Shown piece after piece: positions 10,579-19,361 of a stretch of DNA of 64,000 nucleotides. The notes beneath the pieces were generated by a model, which was not told where the DNA came from, searched no databases, and worked only from the letters and a program-made list of their open reading frames with translations. Each line of letters begins with the position of its first letter. Position 1 is the first letter of the stretch. Source of the DNA: Tychonema litorale BBK16. GTDB taxonomy: Bacteria > Cyanobacteriota > Cyanobacteriia > Cyanobacteriales > Microcoleaceae. A program made the position numbers and the translations under genes. Location: NCBI RefSeq assembly GCF_021648855.1, contig NZ_JAKJHX010000006.1:1-64000 (forward strand), read 5' to 3'.

Positions 10579-10920
10579 GTGAGCAACTCATCTAATAAAT
10601 CCCCAGAATTTTTTGAAGAAGACGGAGAAAACTCCAATCTACTTTGGCAGTACGTGCAATCAATGGCACCAGACACCGTTTCTCAGTTGTCTAAGCCAAA
10701 TTCTCACGAAGTTTTTCAAGTAATGGAGCGAAATATTGTCGGACTTTTGGGCAATTTACCTTCGGAACATTTCGGGGTGACAGTGACTACCAGTCGCGAG
10801 CATTTGGGCAGATTGTTGGCTTCGGCGATGATTAGCGGTTATTTCCTCAAAAATGCCGAACAGCGAATGACTTTTGAAAAGTCTATACAAGCTAGTGAAA
10901 TACATGGCTCTGATGATTAA
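10579..10920 (+). CDS. DUF760-family protein
   Basis: A 113-residue soluble protein of the type known as DUF760, found in cyanobacteria and plastid-bearing plants. Its function is not established. The GTG at 10579 is chosen because a clear GGAGG (10569-10573) precedes it by 5 bases. A longer reading from 10522 adds residues with no ribosome site. Family-like stretches are LLWQYVQSMAPDTVSQL, ERNIVGLLGNLP and LGRLLASAMISGYFLKNAEQR. No catalytic or membrane motif is visible. It stands alone between the sigma factor and mutT. Confidence 0.75.
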   Translation: MSNSSNKSPEFFEEDGENSNLLWQYVQSMAPDTVSQLSKPNSHEVFQVMERNIVGLLGNLPSEHFGVTVTTSREHLGRLLASAMISGYFLKNAEQRMTFEKSIQASEIHGSDD

Positions 10921-11046
10921 CATTTAAAGGGCATCGGGCATCGGGCATTGGGAATAGGTTGAATCAAGAAGCCAATGCTATATGTGGAAAATTTCTAGTC
11001 TGGTAGTTCGCGAAGTAAATCAACCTAATAGACATTTCCAAGTTAG

Positions 11047-11075
11047 ATCCCCGACTTCTTAAAGAAGTCGGGGAT
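11047..11075. terminator. Perfect 14-bp palindromic hairpin
   Basis: ATCCCCGACTTCTT pairs with AAGAAGTCGGGGAT around a single base. This GAAGTCGGGGAT motif is a dispersed intergenic palindrome in many cyanobacteria. It could terminate the DUF760 transcript. The surrounding bases (10925-10955, 11100-11140) are GGCATTGGG/CCCCATTCCC low-complexity filler. Confidence 0.4.
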
Positions 11076-11146
11076 TTGCCCGTTATTTTTGAGGTTAATC
11101 ACCCGATGCCCAATTCCCCATTCCCCATTCCCCATTCCCATTTAAT

Positions 11147-11548
11147 ATGACTCACAAAGTTATCGGCGTTGCTATCATCTGGAATAAACAGGGACAAATT
11201 TTGATTGACAAAAGGCGCAAACAAGGACTGCATGGCGGTTTTTGGGAGTTTCCGGGCGGCAAAATAGAGCCTGGGGAAACCATCGAAGCTTGTATTAAAC
11301 GGGAAATTATGGAAGAGTTGGGGATCGCCATAGAAGTTGATGAGAGCTTAATGACGATCGAACATGATTACACTAAATTTACAGTGACGCTTTGTGTCCA
11401 TAACTGCCGTTACATCAGTGGTGAACCGCAAACACTTGAATGTGATGAGATTCGTTGGGTGACACTAGATGAACTTGACCAGTTTAGTTTTCCAAAAGCG
11501 AACGAACAAATTATTGCCACTCTCCGTGAAAATTTAACTGTTAAGTGA
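11147..11548 (+). CDS. mutT: MutT-type Nudix hydrolase (8-oxo-dGTP diphosphatase)
   Basis: A 133-residue Nudix protein expected to hydrolyse 8-oxo-dGTP to the monophosphate, preventing A:T to C:G transversions. The Nudix box GX5EX7REUXEEXGU is complete at residues 38-60 (GKIEPGETIEA ... REIMEELGI), supplying the metal-binding glutamates. The N-terminal VIGVAIIWNKQGQILIDKR and the late W-containing EIRWVTLDEL match MutT. It stands alone, with its end 32 bases from the convergent sasA gene. The family is clear; the exact substrate is inferred. Confidence 0.85.
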   Translation: MTHKVIGVAIIWNKQGQILIDKRRKQGLHGGFWEFPGGKIEPGETIEACIKREIMEELGIAIEVDESLMTIEHDYTKFTVTLCVHNCRYISGEPQTLECDEIRWVTLDELDQFSFPKANEQIIATLRENLTVK

Positions 11549-11580
11549 TAGCTAATAACTGAATAACTGTCAACTAATTT

Positions 11581-12816
11581 TTATGTTTGAATCGGTAAAG
11601 TAAAGTGAAAACAACTACCTTTATCGGGTACAGAATCTACCCAGATTTGACCGTAATGAGCACGGATGATGCTCTGACAAAGAGACAGTCCAATCCCATA
11701 ACCATCTTGTGATTTGTCTCTCTGCAAACGGAAGCTGTCCTCAAAAATGCTTTGGCAATTTTCTTCGGGAATTCCTGGCCCGCTGTTGCCAATGCTGACT
11801 TGAACTTTGTAAGCAGTGCGGTGGAGTATGGAAATACTGACAGTTCCTTGCTCTGGGGTATACTTGCTGGCGTTGTCGAGTAGGTTGGCAATGACTTGTT
11901 TGATGCGATCGGGATCGGCATAAACTAAGGGCAAATCAGTAGGAATATCTGTCTCCAGTTTCAGACTTTTAGCTTGAAATTTGTCTTCAAACTGAAGCAG
12001 TACATCTTGACAAATAGTCCCCAGTTGGATTTTTTGGGGTTCCATGTGCAGTTGGGCTTTTGTACCCCTGGCTGCTTGTAAGATATCTGTGATCATGCGA
12101 TCGACAATCCGAATTTGCCGCCTAGCTTGTTTCATCAAATGAGCCGCCAGAGTCGGTGTCAAATGTGGTGTTTCCCCATCTTTCACCTTCTGATTTGACT
12201 CCAAAGTTTCCAAAGCCAAAGAAGCCGCTGTCAAAGGATTGCGGAGGTCATGGGCTAGCATAGCAATAATCCGGTCTTTCAACTGCAACTGCTCCTCCAG
12301 GTGTTCTTTTTCCTGTTTTAGCCGAAAAACTTCATCGGAAAGTTGCACGAGTTCAACGGAGCAAGCAACCGAATAAATGGGTTTTGGATCGGCCCAAGTT
12401 TCAGCCAGAGGTGCGACAGACTGTTGCTGAGCCGCGTATTCTTCTACCGACAACTGCCAACGAGGCCACCAGTGTTCCAATTGGGCGCTCAAATCGCTGC
12501 CCGCGATGGTTTGTCGCGGGTCGGGATGAATTTTGAGCAGCGAGGGAGTGGCTACGACTTTAAAGTGTTCGGCCAAATCAGGCTGTTCTCCGACATCAAT
12601 GATTTGCAGTTCAAAGTCCCACTCTGCTTTCAAATCTTTGAGGGATTTGCGGATGTGTTTGGTCTGTTCCCTGGAAGAGGGACGCTTGTCTACGAACAGC
12701 AAAAGCTGTAGAACTGATTCGGAAGTCACGGGCTGTTCAGGTGAACAGTCGGTGTCCTGACCGTTGGTCTGATTGACGTTATTCAATTTGTCGATCGGGT
12801 GAAAACAATTGACCAT
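11581..12816 (-). CDS. sasA: Clock output sensor histidine kinase SasA
   Basis: A 411-residue kinase that in cyanobacteria binds KaiC through a KaiB-like domain, autophosphorylates, and transfers phosphate to the output regulator RpaA. Residues ~35-125 form the thioredoxin-like KaiB-like domain ([24 protein letters not shown] ... [12 protein letters not shown]). The H-box is [18 protein letters not shown] with His189. ATPase boxes are [26 protein letters not shown] and GYGIGLSLC. It has no membrane span, so it is cytosolic. It is slightly longer than the Synechococcus protein (about 387). It lies 10 kb from kaiABC and diverges from the DUF2079 gene across 88 bases. rpaA is not in the window. 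Confidence 0.93.
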   Translation of the reverse strand: MVNCFHPIDKLNNVNQTNGQDTDCSPEQPVTSESVLQLLLFVDKRPSSREQTKHIRKSLKDLKAEWDFELQIIDVGEQPDLAEHFKVVATPSLLKIHPDPRQTIAGSDLSAQLEHWWPRWQLSVEEYAAQQQSVAPLAETWADPKPIYSVACSVELVQLSDEVFRLKQEKEHLEEQLQLKDRIIAMLAHDLRNPLTAASLALETLESNQKVKDGETPHLTPTLAAHLMKQARRQIRIVDRMITDILQAARGTKAQLHMEPQKIQLGTICQDVLLQFEDKFQAKSLKLETDIPTDLPLVYADPDRIKQVIANLLDNASKYTPEQGTVSISILHRTAYKVQVSIGNSGPGIPEENCQSIFEDSFRLQRDKSQDGYGIGLSLCQSIIRAHYGQIWVDSVPDKGSCFHFTLPIQT

Positions 12817-12904
12817 TACCGAGCCCAGTTATTTCACTTCTACTTTAATTTAATACTTCCTTTAGATTTATGCTAATCTCCGATAATTTGATGAGGGCGG
12901 ACAG

Positions 12905-14593
12905 ATGATATTTTTGAGCGGCAAGCAAAATTCGTCGCTGAATGAGCTGATGAAGGTGGCGGCGGTTTTTTTTGTGCTGTGCTTGTTGTTGACGCTGCAT
13001 CGCTACTACAGCTTTTACGCTACTTACGACCAAGGCATTTTCAATCAACTTTTTTGGAATGGTACTCACGGTCGCTTCTTTGAGAGTTCTCTCTCTTCGG
13101 CTTTGTCCACTAACGTGGTTCACCAAAACCAGATTCCAGAAGTATCCTACCACCGATTGGGGCAGCACTTCACTCCGGCGCTGATGCTGTGGCTGCCAAT
13201 TTACTCACTGTTTCCCTCTCCTGTCACTTTGACGGTGTTGCAGGTGACTTTGATTACGGCGGCTGGTTTAGTGCTCTATGCTCTTGCCAGACACTATCTA
13301 GAGCCTCGGCTGTCGGCGGCAATTGCCGTCAGCTATTACTGCGCTAACGCGGTAATTGGCCCGACATTGGGCAATTTTCACGATTCTTGCCAAACTCCGC
13401 TTTATGTTTTTAGCTTGCTGCTGGCGATGGAGAAGCGTTGGTGGCCGCTGTTTGGGATTCTCGCAACTTTGATTTTGGCGGTGCGGGAAGATGGGGGAAT
13501 TGTTTTATTTGGGGTCGGAGTTTACTTGATCTTGAGCCGACGCTATCCTCTGACTGGCTTTGCTGTGTGCATTCTCAGTTTTGGTTACATGATTGTCTTG
13601 ACCAATCTGATTATGCCTTTGTTTTCTGATGATATCTCCCAGCGGTTTATGATGGAGCGGTTTGGTCAATATGCTGATGGAGAGGAAGCTTCGACTCTGG
13701 AAATTATTTGGGGAATGGTGAGCAATCCTGGGCGGTTGGTTGAACAATTATTTACGCCGTTTTTTGGTAAGATCAAATACCTGCTTGGTCAGTGGTTGCC
13801 CTTAGCTTTAATTCCTGCTGTAGCACCTGCTTCTTGGACGATCGCTGGATTTCCATTGCTGAAGCTATTTTTAGCTAAAGGAGAGTCGGTGTTGGCGATT
13901 AATATTCGCTATGCGATGACTGTGGTTCCAGGGCTGTTTTATGGGGCGATCCTGTGGTGGGCCGATCGCCAAAAGGAAGAGGATAAAATTAGAAGCGGAG
14001 AAAAAACCAGCCTGCGTTTTCCTTCGGCAATTTTTCCTTTCCCTTCGTCTGCCAAGTTTCGACGATTTTGGGCGTTTTGTATCTGTTTGTCGCTATTTTT
14101 TACCTTCACCTCTAACCCAAATCGGACTTTTTCGTTTATTTTGCCCGATGCGATCGAGCCTTGGGTGCAGGTTCCTCTAATCAGACAATGGCAGCACGTT
14201 TCTCAGGTGCGACCTCTGTTGGCTCAAATTCCTACGGATGCTAGTGTGGCTGCGACAAATACTATTGTGCCGATTTTGTCAAGCCGTCGGGAAATTCTGA
14301 GATTTCCGATGTTGGAATTGCGAAATGATGCGAGGGAGGTAGTGAAGATGGAATATGTGATTGCTGATATGTGGCAGTTACAGCAGTATCAGGTGGCGTT
14401 TCGCAGGGAACGGGGACAGTTACAGGCGATCGTCCCACAGATCGATCGCCTATCCAATTCTGGAGAGTATGGAATTGTAGGCTTTGAAGACGGCGCGATT
14501 TTGATGCGTAAGGGTGCTGTTTCTGACTCTCTATCGGTGGCTGCTTGGGCTAGTTTTCGCCGAGAATTGGAGCCGATTTTAAAGAAAAAGTAG
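12905..14593 (+). CDS. DUF2079 multi-pass membrane protein
   Basis: A 562-residue membrane protein with about nine to ten hydrophobic spans. It carries the DUF2079 signature near the N-terminus (YDQGIFNQLFWNGTHGRFFESS) and then a YHRLGQHFTPALMLWLPIYSLF stretch. The extracytoplasmic-type C-terminal part (~400-562) is soluble. The family resembles GT-C-type membrane glycosyltransferases in layout, but no activity is proven, so I name none. It shares a short divergent promoter region with sasA. A 23-base palindrome (14628-14650) follows it. Confidence 0.8.
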   Translation: MIFLSGKQNSSLNELMKVAAVFFVLCLLLTLHRYYSFYATYDQGIFNQLFWNGTHGRFFESSLSSALSTNVVHQNQIPEVSYHRLGQHFTPALMLWLPIYSLFPSPVTLTVLQVTLITAAGLVLYALARHYLEPRLSAAIAVSYYCANAVIGPTLGNFHDSCQTPLYVFSLLLAMEKRWWPLFGILATLILAVREDGGIVLFGVGVYLILSRRYPLTGFAVCILSFGYMIVLTNLIMPLFSDDISQRFMMERFGQYADGEEASTLEIIWGMVSNPGRLVEQLFTPFFGKIKYLLGQWLPLALIPAVAPASWTIAGFPLLKLFLAKGESVLAINIRYAMTVVPGLFYGAILWWADRQKEEDKIRSGEKTSLRFPSAIFPFPSSAKFRRFWAFCICLSLFFTFTSNPNRTFSFILPDAIEPWVQVPLIRQWQHVSQVRPLLAQIPTDASVAATNTIVPILSSRREILRFPMLELRNDAREVVKMEYVIADMWQLQQYQVAFRRERGQLQAIVPQIDRLSNSGEYGIVGFEDGAILMRKGAVSDSLSVAAWASFRRELEPILKKK

Positions 14594-14627
14594 GCGGGAG
14601 GGCGATCGGTCTCAACCACCTATTTTC

Positions 14628-14650
14628 GTGCAGAAACCCGGTTTCTGCAC
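14628..14650. repeat. GTGCAGAAAC palindrome
   Basis: GTGCAGAAAC and GTTTCTGCAC pair over a CCG loop. The core AGAAACCCGGTTTCT is a mini-version of the AGAAACCGGG/CCCGGTTTCT hairpins after kaiC (28747 onward), so this is a member of a dispersed palindrome family. It may also end the DUF2079 transcript. Confidence 0.5.
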
Positions 14651-14814
14651 TATTCGCAGTGATTATTGCGACCAAAAGTCAGTGATTGGTCATGAATTTG
14701 CGATCAACTAACTAATAAAGTTGGGTATTATACAATATATCTGTTAACCATAAACATTAAGATCTATAAATTCTGTGGAGGGCTAAGAACTGTATCGTAA
14801 TTTCTGAACAAATC

Positions 14815-16150
14815 TAGACAAATCTCCAAAATCGTCCATATAATCAATATGGGAGATCAAGTAAATACATCAGAGGCCAAAAACAAAATGCTTCTCTCTT
14901 TCAAGACGGAATTAAAACCGAATAATCGGCAGATGACGCAATTCCGTCAACATTGTGGAGTTGCCAGACACGCCTATAACTTTGGGAATGCCATCATTCT
15001 TGATATTTTGAAACAACGAGAAACCGACAAATCGGTTAAAGTTCCCAGTGCGATTGACTTGCACAAGCGGTTAATTGCTGAAATTAAGCCGTCCAACCCC
15101 TGGTACTACGAATCATCCAAAGCAAGTCCTCAACAGGCACTAGCAGAAGTGAGGACAGCTTGGGATAGATGCTTCAAAAAAGTTTCAGCACAGCCTAGAT
15201 TCAAGAAAAAAGGCAAGTCTAAAGACTCTTTTTATCTGGAGCAAGGCACTAAAGCCAAACCAGCAATTCGTAATGACGGAAAACGAATCAAGCTCCCTCA
15301 AATTGGCTGGGTACTTTTGCATGAAACTTTGCCAATTAGTGCAGTGCATAATTGTGTAATCAGCCGTCAAGCCGATAGTTGGTTTGTCGCTATCAAGTAC
15401 GAAGTTGAAAAACCCGCAGTACCCGCGAATCGACCGTCTGTCGGCGTTGATATTGGCATCAAGGAACTGGCTGTAACCAGCGATGGTAAAGTCTTTCCCA
15501 ATCCCAAAGCTTATCGAAAGATGAGCAAAAAGATGAAATATTTACAGCGCTCAGTCAGTCGCAAGGTCAAAGGTTCTAAGAACCGATTAAAGGCGATTCG
15601 ATTACTAGGTCGGCATCACGCAAAGATTGGTAATATCAGGAAAGATGCAATTCATAAACTCACTAACCACATCGCTAAAAACCACAGCATTGTAAAGATT
15701 GAAGATTTGCATATCAAAGCTTTCCTGAAAAACCATAAGCTAGCAGGAGCGATTGCTGACTGTGGAATGTACGAATTCAAGCGTCAATTGGAATACAAAA
15801 CTGAGAAGTTTTCTAGCCAATTAATTCTAGTTGATCGTTTCTTTCCTAGCTCTCAGATTTGTTCCGGTTGCCATGTGCATCGCCATAAGATGCCACTAAA
15901 AAGCCGCACTTATCATTGTCCTGAGTGCGGGCACACTGAGGACAGAGATTTGAATGCAGCTAAAAATATCGAACGATGGTTTGAAGGAATTAACATTCCG
16001 ATTCGTTCGGATCCAACGGTAAGTTCTACCGAGATTGCTTGTGGAGCAGACAAACCTCTCAAGAGTCATCTTGAGACTGCGTTGAAACAGGAAGTAAGCA
16101 TCGAAACCATCAATGTCCATTTAAGTCTAGACTTAGGTAGTTTTGGGTAG
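14815..16150 (+). mobile_element. Stand-alone tnpB element, probably an IS607-type derivative lacking tnpA
   Basis: The tnpB gene is bracketed by sequences shared with the IS607-type element at 39.2-40.4 kb. TAGACAAATCT (14815-14825) also occurs just upstream of that element's tnpA (40415-40425, opposite strand). GTCTAGACTT (16125-16134) also occurs just beyond that element's tnpB (39238-39253 region). The two tnpB genes begin alike (MLLSFKT, MLLSIKT). I infer an IS607 relative that lost its recombinase. The exact boundaries are uncertain. Confidence 0.5.
14888..16150 (+). CDS. tnpB: TnpB RNA-guided endonuclease (OrfB-type transposon protein)
   Basis: A 420-residue TnpB with a complete split RuvC nuclease: Asp188 in VGVDIGIKELA, Glu272 in VKIEDLHI, Asp354 in EDRDLNAAKN. 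The zinc ribbon between the last two is CSGC ... CPEC (~328-350). The N-terminal region resembles other cyanobacterial TnpBs (FRQHCGVARHAYNFG). The ATG at 14888 is preferred over 14849 because the related gene near 39.7 kb begins MLLSIKT. By established knowledge TnpB is guided by an RNA from the element's right end; here that RNA would overlap the 3' coding end (about 16010-16150). The ORF ends 21 bases before the glycosyltransferase gene. It looks intact, unlike the second copy. Confidence 0.88.
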   Translation: MLLSFKTELKPNNRQMTQFRQHCGVARHAYNFGNAIILDILKQRETDKSVKVPSAIDLHKRLIAEIKPSNPWYYESSKASPQQALAEVRTAWDRCFKKVSAQPRFKKKGKSKDSFYLEQGTKAKPAIRNDGKRIKLPQIGWVLLHETLPISAVHNCVISRQADSWFVAIKYEVEKPAVPANRPSVGVDIGIKELAVTSDGKVFPNPKAYRKMSKKMKYLQRSVSRKVKGSKNRLKAIRLLGRHHAKIGNIRKDAIHKLTNHIAKNHSIVKIEDLHIKAFLKNHKLAGAIADCGMYEFKRQLEYKTEKFSSQLILVDRFFPSSQICSGCHVHRHKMPLKSRTYHCPECGHTEDRDLNAAKNIERWFEGINIPIRSDPTVSSTEIACGADKPLKSHLETALKQEVSIETINVHLSLDLGSFG

Positions 16151-16171
16151 GTCTTATAGAACGGAAGAGAG

Positions 16172-17359
16172 ATGAAAATTTTAGTATTAGCGTGGGAGTT
16201 TCCTCCCAGAATCGTCGGCGGCATCGCCCGCCACGTATCGGAACTATATCCAGAATTGGTAAAGCTGGGGCACGAAATTCACTTGATTACAGTAGAATTC
16301 GGTAACGCGCCGATGTACGAAGTGGTAGAAGGAATACAGGTGCATCGGGTGGTGGTGGGACACGCCCGCGACTTTTTCCACTGGGTGGCAAACCTCAACC
16401 AAAGCATGGGGCATCAGGGTGGCAAGCTGATCCTGGAAGAAGGGCCCTTTGATATCATTCACGCTCACGACTGGTTAGTGGGGGATGCCGCGATCGCACT
16501 TAAGCATACCTTTAAAGTGCCCCTAATCGCCACCATCCATGCCACCGAATACGGACGCTTCAACGGCATCCACAATGAGGGACAGCGCTACATCAACGCT
16601 AAGGAAAATATCCTTGCTTACAATGCTTGGCGAGTAATTGTGTGCAGCGATTATATGCGACGGGAAGCAGAACGGGTACTATCGACTCCTTGGAACAAAA
16701 TAGAGGTAATTTATAACGGAATTAGGTCGGAAAAAAAGCCCCGATTGAACGAATTAGACGCGATTAATTTTCGTCGTAAATTTGCGGCAGATGACGAAAA
16801 GATTGTCTATTATGTAGGCAGAATTAGCTATGAAAAAGGCATTGCTGTATTTTTAAATGCTGCACCTAAAGTCATTTGGGAAATGGGGGGAAAAGCCAAG
16901 ATTGTAATTGTTGGTGGTGGCAATACAGACCATCTCAAATATCAGGCTGGGAATTTGGGAATTTGGAATAAGTGTTATTTTACAGGCTTCATGTTTGAAG
17001 AAGACCTCGACAAATTTCAGACAGTGGCTGACTGTGCTGTTTTCCCTAGTCTTTACGAACCTTTTGGGATTGTAGCTTTAGAAAGTTTTGCTGCAAGAGT
17101 GCCTGTGGTAGTTTCGGATGCAGGTGGACTTGCTGAAGTGGTACAGCATACCAAAACTGGTGTGGTTACTCAGGCAAATAATTGTGATTCTTTAGCCTGG
17201 GGGATTTTGGAAGTTTTGAACAATCCGGGTTATGGACAGTGGTTGGTTGATAATGCTTATGAGGATTTGGAACGCCGATTTAGCTGGCCGAAGTTGGCGA
17301 TGGAAACGGAGTGGGTTTATCAACGAGTAGTGGAGGAAAGGACTGAGGTTGATTGGTAA
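16172..17359 (+). CDS. GT4-family glycosyltransferase
   Basis: A 395-residue GT-B-fold retaining glycosyltransferase. The N-terminal acceptor side shows WEFPPRIVGGIARHVSEL (starch-synthase-like GG loop) and DIIHAHDW. The C-terminal donor side begins YYVGRISYEKGI and contains EPFGIVALE (~295-305), whose glutamates contact the nucleotide sugar. There is no signal peptide or membrane span, so it is cytosolic or peripheral. The sugar donor and acceptor (glycogen, glycolipid or polysaccharide) cannot be told from sequence. It stands alone, right after tnpB and before the tandem-repeat element. Confidence 0.85.
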   Translation: MKILVLAWEFPPRIVGGIARHVSELYPELVKLGHEIHLITVEFGNAPMYEVVEGIQVHRVVVGHARDFFHWVANLNQSMGHQGGKLILEEGPFDIIHAHDWLVGDAAIALKHTFKVPLIATIHATEYGRFNGIHNEGQRYINAKENILAYNAWRVIVCSDYMRREAERVLSTPWNKIEVIYNGIRSEKKPRLNELDAINFRRKFAADDEKIVYYVGRISYEKGIAVFLNAAPKVIWEMGGKAKIVIVGGGNTDHLKYQAGNLGIWNKCYFTGFMFEEDLDKFQTVADCAVFPSLYEPFGIVALESFAARVPVVVSDAGGLAEVVQHTKTGVVTQANNCDSLAWGILEVLNNPGYGQWLVDNAYEDLERRFSWPKLAMETEWVYQRVVEERTEVDW

Positions 17360-17398
17360 GAATGTTGACGGTTGACAGTTGACAGTTCACTATCAGAA

Positions 17399-17724
17399 GT
17401 AGGTTGGGTTGAGTGATAGCGAAACCCAACATCTTATTTGAAATAGCGAAACCCAATATCTTATTTGAAATAGCGAAACCCAATATCTTATTTGAAATAG
17501 CGAAACCCAACATCTTATTTGAAATAGTTAAACCCACCATCTTATTTGAAATAGCGAAACCCAATATCTTATTTGAAATAGCGAAACCCACCATCTTATT
17601 TGAAATAGCGAAACCCCACATCTTATTTGAAATAGCGAAACCCAACATCTTATTTGAAATAGCGAAACCCAACATCTTATTTGAAATGAAGAGTTGGGTT
17701 TCGCAAAGCCTCAACCCAACCTAC
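17399..17724. repeat. Fold-back element with 32-base inverted arms around a tandem array
   Basis: Left arm 17399-17430 and right arm 17693-17724 are inverted copies matching at 28 of 32 positions (GTAGGTTGGGTTGAG outer part, GCGAAACCCAAC inner part). The outer motif is a known type of dispersed cyanobacterial palindrome. The inner end of the left arm is also the first tandem unit, so the array appears to have grown from within the palindrome. Confidence 0.8.
17416..17685. repeat. Ten 27-bp tandem repeats
   Basis: Exactly ten head-to-tail units of 27 bases, each ATAGCGAAACCCAA followed by a variable base and ATCTTATTTGAA. They differ by one to three substitutions (for example unit 5 has GTTAAACCCACC). 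There are no spacers, so it is not CRISPR. The unit length is a multiple of three and both strands stay open (IAKPNILFE on +, SNKMLGFAI on -). I regard the peptides as by-products, since no ribosome site or homologous domain supports a gene. Confidence 0.95.
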
Positions 17725-17850
17725 ATATTTGGGATTTCACTCCATCAAGAACCGCTATAGTTGCAAATCTTAAAAATTTGTAACATAATGATAGGGATAC
17801 ACTCGATTTTAGCTTGGGTGTACTCAGCAGATTTCACAGGAATTCGCATC

Positions 17851-19113
17851 TTGAATATTTTTAAGGATATCGAACCCCAACCCAAACGCAACTTGCTGAC
17901 TTTATTCGCCACAGGTTTGCTATTCTGGTCGAGTTTGGCTTCACTCCTGCCGACTTTGCCACTGTATGTCCAATTTGTGGGTGGTACAAAACAGCAAATT
18001 GGCTTTGTCATGGGTGCATTTGCGATCGGGCTTTTGTTTGCCAGGCCACAATTAGGTAAAATGGCTGATAGCAGAGGTCGAAAACAAGTTTTGCTTTTAG
18101 GTACTTTGGTAGCTGCTACAGCCCCTCTCTGCTACCTTTTTGCTAAATCTATTCCTTTACTGTTATGTATTCGGGCTTTTCACGGCATTAGCATTGCCGC
18201 TTTTACCACGGCTTACAGCGCTTTGGTAACAGATTTGTCGCCACCAGGAAAACGAGGTGAATTAATCGGTTATATGAGTTTGGTAAGTCCGATTGGTTTG
18301 GCATTTGGGCCAGCTATGGGCGGATTTTTACAGGCTTGGGTTGGTTATACTCCTTTGTTTGTGATGTCTGCGTCTTTCGCTACAATGGCTGTACTTTGTA
18401 CTTGTAAGATTACGGAACCGAATTTTGTGGAGTCAACGAAATCTGACTCATCATCTAAGGATAACAATAGCAAAAATTATTGGCAAATGCTTTGGAATCC
18501 CCGCGTTCGGATTCCGGCTTTGGTTTTATTAGTGGTAGGTTTAGTCTTCGGAACTCTGAGCACTTTCATGCCTTTGTTTGTACAGGAAACTAAGGCTGAT
18601 TTTAATGCTGGATTGTTTTATTCAACGGCGGCGATTGCCAGTTTTGCTATACGTTTGTTAACGGGAAAGGCTTCGGACAAATATGGCCGTGGTTTGTTTA
18701 TTTCTGCCGGCTTAATCTGTTACTGTTTGTCTATGTTATTGTTGTATAATGCTCATAGCACCAGTGCTTTTTTAATCGCAGCTTTGGTTGAGGGTTGCGC
18801 TGGCGGTACTGTTTTGCCCATGATGGTAACGCTGATGTCGGATAGGTGTGAACCTCAAGAAAGGGGCAGATTATTTTCGCTTTGTATTGGCGGATTTGAT
18901 TTGGGAATTGCGATTGCGGGGCCGACTTTAGGTTTTGTGGCTGAACAAGTTGGCTACAGAAATATGTTTGGTTTTGCGGCTGGACTTGCTAGCTTGGCTT
19001 TATTGATTTTCGTCACCCAGTGTAGCAAGGATTTGTCTCATTCGGTGAGGTTTGCGATCGGTCGAGGCAAAGATGTTTATGCTTTGATATCAACTCCGGT
19101 TGCACCGCAATGA
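17851..19113 (+). CDS. Major facilitator superfamily transporter
   Basis: A roughly 420-residue, twelve-span MFS transporter in the cytoplasmic membrane. The motif A-like loop between spans 2 and 3 is FARPQLGKMADSRGRKQVLL. A second copy in the C-terminal half is AIRLLTGKASDKYGRGLF. It resembles drug/metabolite exporters, but the substrate cannot be assigned. The TTG at 17851 (LNIFKDIEPQPKRN) is preferred because AGGA lies about 10 bases upstream and the residues from alternative starts 17761 or 17788 look intergenic; this is uncertain. Its stop is 20 bases before a 61-base palindromic repeat. Confidence 0.8.
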   Translation: MNIFKDIEPQPKRNLLTLFATGLLFWSSLASLLPTLPLYVQFVGGTKQQIGFVMGAFAIGLLFARPQLGKMADSRGRKQVLLLGTLVAATAPLCYLFAKSIPLLLCIRAFHGISIAAFTTAYSALVTDLSPPGKRGELIGYMSLVSPIGLAFGPAMGGFLQAWVGYTPLFVMSASFATMAVLCTCKITEPNFVESTKSDSSSKDNNSKNYWQMLWNPRVRIPALVLLVVGLVFGTLSTFMPLFVQETKADFNAGLFYSTAAIASFAIRLLTGKASDKYGRGLFISAGLICYCLSMLLLYNAHSTSAFLIAALVEGCAGGTVLPMMVTLMSDRCEPQERGRLFSLCIGGFDLGIAIAGPTLGFVAEQVGYRNMFGFAAGLASLALLIFVTQCSKDLSHSVRFAIGRGKDVYALISTPVAPQ

Positions 19114-19133
19114 TAGCACCAGAGGAGTGAGGA

Positions 19134-19194
19134 GGACACGGCAATGCCGTTTCCCTACCTTGATTAATTGTAGGGAAACGGCATTGCCGTGTCC
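19134..19194. repeat. GGACACGGCA palindromic repeat, complete copy
   Basis: Perfect 25-base inverted arms (19134-19158 and 19170-19194) around an 11-base loop. The arm runs GGACACGGCAATGCCGT then TTCCCTAC and has its own inner palindrome GGCAATGCC. This is the reference copy of a repeat family present also at 20747-20981 (interrupted), 28825-29076 (two copies), 32573-32664 and 51315-51339 (half). It may also terminate the transporter transcript. Confidence 0.9.
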
Positions 19195-19209
19195 TGATTT
19201 CTTTGATGA

Positions 19210-19283
19210 TGGGCTTGGAGGGATTCGAACCCCCGACCTCATGGTTCGTAGCCATGCACTCTATCCAACTAAGCTACAAGCCC
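19210..19283 (-). tRNA. tRNA-Arg (anticodon ACG)
   Basis: On the minus strand, acceptor GGGCTTG pairs with CAAGCCC. The D-arm is AGCTTAGTTGGATAGAGT. The anticodon stem CATGG/CCATG holds loop CTACGAA, giving ACG (inosine expected at A34, decoding CGU/CGC/CGA). The T-arm is GGGGGTTCGAATCCCTC. CCA is not encoded. Confidence 0.95.
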
Positions 19284-19361
19284 CTGTTGAGTTCAGATTT
19301 AATCTAAGATTGATTAAGTTCTTTTCTCACAGAATCTAACAGTAACACCTTTATCAAAATA

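Noticed and set aside
17416..17685. CRISPR array
   Set aside because: The units are directly adjacent with no spacers and no cas genes are present.
17280..17760. Repeat-peptide ORFs on both strands across the 27-bp array
   Set aside because: They arise because 27 is divisible by three and the unit has no stops. They lack ribosome sites and run into unrelated flanks.
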